From contig NC_088776.1 in the NCBI RefSeq assembly GCF_954871325.1, forward strand, positions 27,576,508-27,640,507: 64,000 nucleotides of DNA, written 5' to 3'. The translations under genes were made by a program, and so were the position numbers. The notes beneath the pieces were generated by a model. That model saw only the letters and a program-made list of their open reading frames with translations. It searched no databases and was not told where the DNA came from. Source of the stretch: Gordionus sp. m RMFG-2023. Its lineage: Eukaryota; Nematomorpha; Gordioida; Chordodea; Parachordodidae. Below, in pieces: positions 27,101 to 39,100 of this stretch (the first letter of the stretch is position 1; the number at the start of each line of letters is the position of its first letter).

Positions 27101-30100
27101 AAATCCATTTATGGTTTAAATTTCAAATATTAAGTTAAAAAGTATTTGATAAGAAAATACTTTCCCGGGATAAAAGTATCTCATACTTGTTTATATTGAA
27201 ACACACCCGTACCTTTTAATTTCATGATAATTCCGATATGGCTGAAGGAAAATAAATGTTTTTAATTTTTTTATATAAATAAAGGTTTGCATTATAATTT
27301 CCTGAAAGTTTATTTTTAAAAAATAAGTCAATCATGTGTTTTTTAAATATCAAAATTTATGTGTCGTGATAAATTAAAGATGGTCTTTTTTTATTGAAGT
27401 TACAATAAAATCCTTAATCAATTTTTCCAAAAATTTTAATCATTATAATTTAATAAAACAATATTAATTAAATTGAGAATAAAATTCAATATATACATTT
27501 TTTTAAAAAGGTTATATTTTTTTATAATTCAAAGGTATTTTTAAAGGATTTAGAAGAGAAAGAAAGGAGGATTCCTTCTATGTTACCTAAATTGATAGAT
27601 CCAAGAAATGCATCACGTACTCCTTCGGCTAGAAAAGAGCCACGTATCCCTACTAGATACGGCTCCCCCATTTGGGCATGTAAATTCTTTAAAAACTAAC
27701 TAATTAAACATTTGATGAAAACATTATATAACCATCGAAAAGTGGTCATGTTTGAACCCATTAACGACCTTTATTTTGTTATCCACATCCTAGCTTAACT
27801 AAGTTTATTACCAATTTACTCTCTAAATTTCTGAATTATAATTTGAAATAAATTTTTGTTAACTAATTTTTGGAATCATATGAGTCTAATTATATTTTTG
27901 ATTCTTTAAGATAAATACATTTACATTTATTATTGATGTGAAGAGCTATTATTTGTGGTCCAAACTATAAATCATAAAATAAAGGTAACAATTCATGGAG
28001 TATAATAGGCTCTAAATATAATATTGCAGTTGTTATAAATTGTAATAATTTTTATTATTTTTGGGTGCTAAGTTAACTAAATTTTGGAATCATGTTTTTT
28101 TAAATTTAATTAAGAGCGATAAAAATGATTGAAAATAAATTGTTTTACATAAATGCCAAAATAGTTTAGCAGGCTTGAATAAACGAATTGATTTGGAAAA
28201 ATTAAATAATTTGGTTGAATTAGGACGTGGTATTAATGAATGGGACAATGAAAATTGTTTTTGATATATAGTCGATAAACTTATTTGGTCATAATAACAT
28301 GTTAAAATCTAGTGCTGTAAAATAACGTCAAAAAAAGTAACGTTGTTACTAACGGCTTTACCTCTTTTGGAAAAAAAAACGCCATTCGTTACCTTCTCCT
28401 GGAGGTAACAATAATTAACCTGTCGTTACGTTCTTCTACTACTCTATTAGTATGGACTAATATATTTATAAATTCCGTGAAAATATTATAGGGATATTTA
28501 TTTTCGTCATATTGAGGCCAATATATTCAGGTTATCTCATTGGACTATAGCTCAAAGCCACATATATGCATCAGATTCTAGAATAAGTTAGGCTTCATTG
28601 TCTTCTAAATCTACATTAGTCTTGTTCTGTTGAACTTTTCTAAATTTAGTTCATACTCGATGGAAATTATAGACATTTTTAAATAAAATTACATATTTTA
28701 TCAAAATTTTAACTCATAGTGGTACGAATAGCGTTCACACTCTGCCCTTAAAAAATAGAATAGAAAATGATGTTCACTTCTTGTATTAAATTAAATGATA
28801 ATTAAAAAATTTTGGGATAAGGACAAAGCATTTGGAGATTTTTTATTTTTCAGTTAAAAATGTCGGGCCCAAGCTCGGATTTAAAATAAAAATGATAATT
28901 CGCCTTGGGCTCGGGGTCTGAAAATGAATAAAAATTTCAGGTCGAACTCGAGTTCTAAAATTGATAAATATTTTGAGCCGAAATCCTAAATCTTGGGATC
29001 AGACCAAATATAATTTATTTTGCATGGCTCTAAATAGCATACATATTTAATAACATTAGAAACAAATGTATATTTTGAAATCTTGCATTTAGTTGTTAAA
29101 TGCATTTTCAAAAGTAGCAAGCTATCACTCATTTTCATAAAATAGAATATATTACTTTATTATGAGTGACTTCTATAAAATAAGAAAAAAATATAGTTTT
29201 ATTTATTAATATTACAATTTAATGACAAAATCATTTCTATAGATTTAGTCTGAACCTGTTGTTTGATTTGATAAATATATTTATAAAATAAAATAGGAAA
29301 GCCATTGAATATGTTCATGGAATTATTTTTAATGCAAAAAAGCATCTAGTAGAATTTATCTTATTAAAAGTATTCTTTTTTAAGAAAGCATTTATAAAAA
29401 TTTTCTTTATAGTTACAACCAATCTATTCTCGGGATTCAGATTATTTAATATTTCAATATATCTGTTTAGCTGATCTGTACTTAATTAGATTAATATTTA
29501 GCCAAAAATTTGAATGGATAATGGCAGCAAATACAATATTATCATTTGATTATAGAACCCACTAGCGGCTTTCAATATATTATTTCACCTAATCTTTATA
29601 ATTTTGTTGTTAATATGCTCAAAGTAGGAAAATAATATCAATCGAAATATATATTTAAATTTAAAATTGTAAATTAAATTTCAATATTACACTTCAAATT
29701 TAATTATACAAAAATAATTATTTTATTTAAAAGCAGCGGTAGTAAGGCTACTTTTCAAAAAAAGTAACGCACTATCTATAAAGCTGCAAATAAAAGTAAG
29801 GCTTTTAACCACACTAGTTTCTAAATATTATGTGTTAAAAAAAGAAAAATAATTTGTCACTTTTAGAAAAACTTAATAATTATGGTATAAATTTAAAAAA
29901 TATATGTCCAAATAAATAAAAATAAATATATTTAAAAAAATAGTACACATTATGTATAACTGTGATTATCTAATGCTTTAATTTTCATGTACAATGCTCT
30001 AACGCTGTGGGATAAAGAGTAATTAAATTGTTTTCTGATTAGGAATAGCGATATATTACGATATTAAATTTAACAGATAAAAAAATTAAAATAAGATCCA

Positions 30101-33100
30101 ATTTTTGACTATCCAACGATAATCATAAAAAAACAAGTTATAGATTAAATTCGCTATATTTAATTCTTTTTCATTTTTAAATTATATTTATTTAATATAG
30201 CGCCATCTAGATACGTAACCTATCCATCAAAATTCAAAAGACCCGATGATACATATTTATGTAAATATCACAGTTATCGAAATTCGCCTTGTCAAATGAG
30301 TGATAAAAAATTATTAATATATTCTTTTTTGCTAAAATTTTCTTAAGAATTGTTTATGATATAAATTAATGAGCTAAATAAAATAGGTTTCACTTGTGTA
30401 ATATTCGTAATAAAACTAAAGGTAATAAATTCGCGATATTTAATAATCTCGCCGTTGATGGTGGCGAGGATAAGATGTGATTGGAAGAAATTTAGAGAAA
30501 TGCCTTCAATTTTAACTGAACATGTCTCTAGCTTTGAAGGGAAAAGTTTATGTAAACTGAGAAGTTATATGATGTATGGCAGCGAGACATGGGCAATTCA
30601 GGCGACTTATGAAGCCAAATTTGAAAGAACGGAGATGAGTATGATTTAGATGGATATGTCGAGTATCACTGAGATGGTTTGGGAAAAAGTTAGGCTTGAA
30701 ACGGGGCGATGCCCCGAACCAGGTAAAATGGGAGGCAATAGAATGGAAATGGCCTACCCGGCTAAATTTGGAAAAGGGCCACTAAACGACGAAGATTCAT
30801 GGCAGATAAGCCAATGTTTGTGTAAAAAAATCCACTCAGATAAATTGGATACACTTTAAACAAAGACATTCAAAAGCCGAAATTTTTAAGATATTAGGTA
30901 CAAGTATCCTATAATTGTAAAAAAGCAAAGTAAAAGCGGGCTAAAATAGGATCTGCTATACGTCTCACTTTATATTGGGCCGTCCCGCTAAATAATTTTT
31001 GTCCCGCGAAAAAAACATGACTAATTGTCCAGTAAAATAATTAAAATCCTCTATTTTAAATTGTCAAAATTCAAATGTTTTCAAGTATATATATAAAAAA
31101 TTGGCTGCAAATATTCTTATTTTATCAAATTTCTGCTATTAAGTTTTGGGCTATTTTATTTGTGAAAAGTCAATTCTGATTAATCTTTAAAACATATTGT
31201 AAAGGCTAAACTTATACTAATGAATACTGTGCAGATAATGCCTTTTTTAGTCTTAGTAACAATCAAGCGCAATTACGAAATTTTTATCAAATTAATGAAT
31301 CAGTTTTGCCAGTTTTTATTTGAAAAAAATTCAAAAGATTAACAAATAAAGTAAATAAGCTTATAAATTACAGATATGTATTACATTAAATAGACAGATA
31401 TGTTATAAAGAGCGTACCTACGAAATTGATCATTTTTTCTCTTAAATTTCGAGCCTTCAAAAATTAATTTTTTAAATTGTTATCATATTCATCAATCATT
31501 TTAAAAACATTTTTTGAAGATAAATTAGCAGTATCATATCTGGACATGATCATAATTCAATGTGGCTGTTTGAATCAGATTATAAAAAAGCTTGAATCTA
31601 ATGAGGCAATGATAATCAACTTTCATTAGTGGAATATATGATAAGCATCATAAGGGCTCAATATGAACATTTTGGTACCAAATTAAATTTTTGTTAAGCA
31701 AATGTTAGGATCTTACATTGATAAAGTTTAAGCATATTAGAAAAAGTAACTCAATATTTTCTCCAATTTCATTACACAATATTTAAAGCAAATGCAATAT
31801 GGCAATTTTTTTTATAAATTTATTTATATTTGACAAATGGTGAGTGAATATGAATATTAAGATTCCTTTAATGATATATGTAAATTTTACAATTTTTTTC
31901 GGAAAATATAATTTTATTACTTTTTGGGAGTGCCAATCCTAAATTCCACCAGTCCTGTTTTTCGTTCTGTAAAATTTAACTATGTTTTTTATAATTGAAT
32001 TAATTTAAATAGCTCTAGCGATTCGTCTAGATAAGCTCTTGAACCAAGTTTATTTTGTGGGTTAGATACTGAAAAATCTCATGTAATTTTATTCTTGAAA
32101 AAATGGAAAAACCTTATTATTGTCAATATTTTTCTTCTAAATTATCAGATGGTAGAAAATATTCATAAAAATATATCTTTTGACCAAATTTGTCACATTC
32201 ATTCTATTTATTATAGTTGCCATATAACTTCTGTCTCCAGAGATCTGCAAAGCTCCTCCCGTTTTACTCGTTAAGAATTTTTGCACTAGTTGCTCGGCTT
32301 AGCCAATTAAATTTTTTCCCAGCCCGTAAAAATTTTACGAAATTAGGTCTTAGCGCGTTAAATTTTTACTAAAAGTTTGCCCCGGCTGCTTAAATTTTTG
32401 TACGAAATTTTCCAGCCCACATTATTAATATTTATATCTTATTTTTTTCCCCGCTTTTATCTCTTCTCTATAGCTTTCTATTTCCTTCTACAGCAATTTT
32501 TTTATAAATCAATTGTGTTTTGATATCTGTATTGTGTATTTATTTTTTTGAATTTACTATATTATTTATAGATTTAGTATTTTAATTAGACAGCTTTTAA
32601 ATTACCAAAAATAAGCATATTATAATATATTTTTAAATAGTATTGATCAAAATATTAGCTTGAAATTCCAAAAAATATGAAAATTTTAATGCCCTGGTTG
32701 GATTATAATAATTTTACTAAAAATGAGTGATTTGCAGAGCCTTGCCTTATTTTTTATGTATAAATTCCAACCCCATTTTGTGTAATGGTCGGTCCTTAAT
32801 AATTTTTAAAAAAATTTTCTACTTACGGGAGCTGATTGAGCCAAGTTTTGGACCCCTAATTCCCATACGTTTAGCATAAATATCGCCTAGGAAACTTTGT
32901 GGGTTGATACTATAAAAATAAAAATTGCTTTTGAGGCCCAACAAAAGTTTTATCAATTTGGTCAGCCGGAAATTTGGAGATAACGTTGGTCAAGTAAAAA
33001 TACGGACTGATCCTAAAATAGTACAAAAAGGTGGTTTATTGTTATAATAATTGAGTGTCGCTGATTTCAATATGTATTTATGATTCTATATTTAAATTAA

Positions 33101-36100
33101 TTGTATTATATTATATTGAATGATGAATAAATAATTTTTTAATTAATAAAATGTTTTATATAAATATAAATACAATATAAAATATAATTTAATAGAAAAA
33201 ATATACATCATTAAAAAGTTAAAAGGAGAAAAAAAATAAGCATGAAGAACTTAGAGAAAATAAGAAGATAATGTTATGTGAATAATTCGATGAAACAGAT
33301 AAAACTAAGTTATTAAGTGAATAATTGCCTTAGCAACCCTTTATCATAAGAAAAAGAATTATCTGGGTTGATCGGTCTCTTTGAAGATGAATCTGTATCC
33401 CTAATTCTTTGTATAAGGTTTCAACTCTGCTCAGCTTTGCCCTATAAAAATAAATTATAAAAATGTAAAATGAATCAAAAGAAGAAAAAATGGACAATAA
33501 GTCATGATGCTAGCTTTATGTTTTTATAATAATAAAATAATTTTCTTGAATGGACATATTTTAGTTGTGCTAGGAATGACCCATTTTATATATGTCCTTA
33601 TTATGAAGACTATATTATTTTTATTTAGATGGATCTCTATAGATTTATCCATTTAACTCCATAATCATCCATTCTTCTTTTATTCAACCAATTCTGCACT
33701 GCTTAACTTACATTTTAAGATAATATTTTAAAAAAATACTAACCCTATCTTATATTGATAGAACCCTCTACTATACTCTCAAACAACGGAAATAATCTTG
33801 AGAAATTATTTTTTCATACATAAACTAAATTGTTTATTAAAATTTTTCGATCTTTTTATATTCATATAATGAATAAAATATTATTACTTTACATAAATGT
33901 TAGATTATCCCGATAAGGATTATTGTAAGAATATCGAAGTATTATCAAAATCCTCGACGCTCCCTGGTATCAGCGCTGAAGAATTGACCGCAGAAGTATA
34001 AATCAATTTTTTTATCTGAAATTTTTAATAATTTATATGATGTCCAATTAATTAAAAACACCCAATGACCACCTTATACATTCGCGATCAATGTGCCACC
34101 TTCATGGTCACTTTATGGAAATTTCACTATATATTATTTTACTGATTTCAAAATATTAATTAAAAAATTTAAATAGGAAATTCAGTATTACATGAACGAA
34201 AATCATAGAGCTAAAAGCGCCGAATTAGCCAATATATCTCAGCAGGAATTGCAAAATGATATTGAAGGGCCTGTAAGCAATTCAAAAACATAATTTTTTT
34301 AAATGATTTTCTTTTGATAAAAAATATGTTTTCAATTTATTTTCTAAACATGATGTTTTTAAAAAGGACCAAAAATATATTTACCGTGGACCCATGATTA
34401 ATGAGATGTACAGGATGTTTCCACATACGGCTCATCACAGACGTTCAATGCCGAATATGAGTGAATCTGTCAAAGTAATCATGACCTTAAAATATTTTAA
34501 ACTGTCTATGTAGATACAGATTATTATCGGATATTTTATATTCTTTTAACTTTTTATCGTTGTTTATTTGTTTTATTATAAATTAAGGTGTACCCTTATC
34601 ATTTGCTCAAAACTACTAATAGAAAGTTACCTAAAGATGTGGATCGCACCTTTCTTGAAGTAAAAACATCGCTTTTCTCCTCTGTTACATCTAATATTCA
34701 AACTTAGCTAGTATACAAAGCTATATGCTTCAACTTTTTATACATACTACCTATTAGTTTATGAACAACTGATATATATGTGGTGTTTATTAATATAATC
34801 TAATGTGTTTAAAAATGAGAAAATGTATCTATATAGAACTTTTACAAAATCATTTATATATTTAATCTATTACAATAAAGTGTAGCCTTAAACCGAAATA
34901 ACAAAATACAATTTATTTTATATTAATACATTATAGTTCTTCCTACTACAAATTGAATTCATCATGATAACGTAATAGGGGTTTTGAAACTCATTTTTTA
35001 AGAGTTGTATTTCTATTAATTGTCCAAATTCTCAGTTATTGTTATGGGTATTTTCTTAGTTTGTACATGAGCATCCCTCAGATGGTAGGCACAACATCAA
35101 ACAATATCTCACTTTTCCGTTAAATCACTGTCCTTTCATGCCATTCCGCAGTTCTTTCGTTTTCTACCCAATCTTTTGCTTCTCTTCAAATTTACGGGGC
35201 CCAACGTTCCTATCTTTATAATATTTTTGTTTCCATAATGCGTTTAGTCCTTTCCCTCGTAGATAATTTTCATTGATCTAACGGCATCCTGAGCGGCCTT
35301 CCAAACATCATTTCGACAGGAGATTTACCGGTAGTTGCATTTTGAGTATTTCAGCGAGTAATTAAAACATCGGAGTCCCACATCTCATTCCAGCATCGAA
35401 ATGCGTCTTTATCGTACGTATATAACGCTCAGCCAAACCATTCGATTTAGGGCTATAAGAAGCCGATCTAAAATATTTTATGTTGTTTTTAAAAAGAAAC
35501 GTTTTGAATTCAGATCCAGTAAGAGTACCGTATCTGAGACAATGTAGCGAGGTAACCCAAATCTAGCTAAATAATTATGCAGATTATTTATTACACTCGC
35601 TGAATTAATATGTGTTAAAATTGCAACTTTAACCCATTTGGTGAAAGCGTCTACGCAAATTACCCAATACTTTCCAAATACGGGGCCTGTCAAATCAATG
35701 TGTATTCGTTCCCTAGGTCGGATAGGAATGTTCAAATTGTATAACGGTACTTCTCTGGTTCCAGGTCTTCCTTCCTGACAACTCTTGTAGCTTTTATCGA
35801 ACTCTTCAACATCACGATCAAGATTCGTCCAAAAAATATAGTAACTACATAATGATTTCATCCCCTTTAACCCAGGGTGGCCTAGATGAATAACATTCAA
35901 AACCTCCTTTAGATTATCGGGAATAATAATTCTATTATTGTAAAATAAAAATCCTTCTTCGAACGAAATATTATCTTTAATTAAAATAATTTTTTTTTTA
36001 AATCTCCGAATAATTATTTATATTATCAATATACCGATGATTTTTAATTAATTGAATAATCTCTTTCAGTTTCAGATTGATATCATTGCTCGTTTCACTT

Positions 36101-39100
36101 ACGACTTTACTGCGAGTAAAAAAATATGTCTTCTATTAAATTAATTTTTAATTCTCTGATTTCCTCTGCAAATATTTTTGTAACTTCATTGGTTTTTGCT
36201 CTCTCTACCCCCAAACGGGATAGAGCGTAGGCACATTTGTTTTGATAGGTCTATGAATTATCTTATAGTCGTAATCTAATAGCTTCATCGCCTACCGTAT
36301 TAAACGGTTATTTGTTATTTTATTTAGGTCTTTTTTATCACCAAAGATATATTATTAAGTTTTGTGATCCGTAACCAAAATAAAATGTCTTCCATAAATA
36401 TATTGATGAAACTTCTCGATATCGAACATGATCGCCGAAGCCTCCCGATCAATGGTGGCATAATTCTTTTCAGCCGCCGAAAGTGTCTTCTATGCGTAGG
36501 CAATCGGTTGCTCCTGACCAATAAGAAATCGGTGTGCAATAACAGCTCCTAGATCATCTTCGGAAGCGTCACAAGAAATCACGACAGAAATATTGGCTGA
36601 ATAAGGAATTATTGTATCTTCTTTTGATAATTTTATTTTAACTTTTAATTATTTCATTTTATTGAGGACCAAAACCAACTATTTACTCGTTAGTCGGTGT
36701 AAAGGCGCACAAATAGAATGTAAATTTTTTATAAACGACTCATGGTAATTCACCATTCCAAGAAATGAACGCAATTCTTTAACATTTGAAGGTGTTTTAC
36801 AATTTTTTATGGCATTAATCTTATCTTCTGTAGAGTGAATTCCGAATTCGTCAATAACATGACGTAAATAAGTAACTGATTTTTCTTCAATTTTAATTTT
36901 ATCCAGCCTTATCAAATCTTCTTAATACTTCATCTAGATTAACTATATGATCAAAATTATTCTCGCCTGCAATAATTACGTCGTCTAAAATACACTAACC
37001 ATGGGATTCTTTGGTATAGGTAATAACCGACATGAATTGAAATTAAAAAGGTCCCTACATTCTGAACTAACTCCAAATTGTAAAAATGCATCTCTTAAAC
37101 CTATCGTTGAAAATATTTTACCACTGCGATCCTATTTGTCAAGTCAACGAAAGTTAGTAGTAAATCATTATCTATCACTAAATATTTGTTGGTTGTTAAA
37201 CGAAAATCTCCGCATATTCACACGGCACCGGATTTCTTTAAGGTATTAACCGTTGGCGTAGCCCAAGTGATTGGAGCTGTTGTTGGATCCACCTTCTCGA
37301 TAACACCTTCGTCTAAACGTCTGTCCAACTAAGCTTCAACAGTTCGACGCAACGAAAATGGAACTCTTATTTTTTTTAAAACTTGCGGAAATTTCGAAGA
37401 AATACTATTTAAAGTGGAGGAATTTATATTATTAATCCGAACTTCCAGGTAACCTCATCTATCATACTACAAGCAGTACCGGCATTAAATTTCATAGTAA
37501 ACTGCAACCCATTTATCTTCGCATCGATGGTAGCTTTATTAGGAAATGACTCCGTGGTAGAATCATTTATATGGAATGCGTTCTACACTCTTTCGCTATG
37601 TGGTTTGCCTTTCTGTCGAAAGCATGACTTATTTTTGTATGAAATTAGGTTTAAAACTTGATTTATAATTATTAAGAATAAAATTATTATGGTTGAATTT
37701 GTTAGCATTATTATTATTATTGAATTTATTAACGTTATTATAATTATTATTCCTAAAATAAGTATTTTTGGAACCTTGCGTCGGCTTATGTTTAATTATT
37801 TTGTTAACTTCAGCCTGGGTTTCCTTCTCCAATGAAGACAGCGCGATCGTTAAACGCGCAATATCTTCAAAAGTGATATTGCCTTCGATATGTTTTGACC
37901 AAAATTCTTTATCCAACTCAGCAGCCCTACTCCTAAGATAAAAATAGCTCTTATAAGTTAATCAACCTGCGATTTAAAATTACATAATGAGCAAATACTT
38001 TTCAATTTGATCTAAAAATCTATTATAGTTTTATCTCCTCTTTTTAAAATATAAAAATTATTTCGATATAGGAAAATACTAGAGATATCCTTAAATATTT
38101 TCTCCAAACTATCAAGTAAAGTTATATAATTAATGTTCTCTAAATTATTTGGGTAGTGGAAATTTTTTATTTTAATTAAATTATCCGTATCTATGTATGT
38201 TAATAACAAATCTTTTTTTTATATCTTGATCGATAATATTTTTTACTTTAAAGATGAGTTATAAATTATATACATAATCTTGAATAGTCACTTTTTCTTT
38301 GACGAATTCTGCAATATGGAATTGACTAGATGTTGATGCTTCTCCGTTTTTCTTCAGAAATATCTTCTTCGAGTCTGTTAGGCATAGTATAATTTTAACC
38401 TCTAAAAATGAGAAAATGTATCTATATATAACTTTTACAAAATCGTTTATATAATAAAGTATGGCCATAAACCAAAATAACAAACTGTCCAGGTTAGGTT
38501 TAGGTCATCTTTCATGTCCCCAAAATGTTATCCATAGTTTGTTGAAATATAGCTGACGAAGTTTTTAATTTGGATAAATTTGATTTAATAAAAACATTTG
38601 ATTTATATTTTTAGAATAGTTATAGATACTTAACAACGGTTTTTTAAATTATATGTATTTATTTTTAATGATAAGGCATTTCATTAATTCGTTCTAACTC
38701 AATCTTTAAAATAAAATACAAATTTAAATGTTACTATGTTTAATACAATTTATTTAATATTAATACATTACAATATACTAGGTATCTAATATTTGTTTTT
38801 TGATTACTCCTTTTTTTAATATACTCTTGTTTTGTATATATTTTGCCCCTTTTAAGTATTTTATTATTTTAAAAAAAATTACTCTAATTTTTTTCCATTT
38901 TTGCTTTCTTTTTTATTTTTACCCATTTTTTTATTTATTTTTAAACTTAATTTTTCTCTTATTTGCATTACTTTTGATTTCTTCCCCAAAAATCGGCGAA
39001 AATAATCCAAAAGTAGATGGAAATGAGATATATATATTTTTTAAAAAAAAATAGATTATCGAAACAATAACCGAAAACGTAAAAAAAATTCGCTAATTTG

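Noticed and set aside
36324-37249. Plus-strand open frames over the gypsy region as separate genes
   Set aside because: They are shadows of the minus-strand retroelement fossil.
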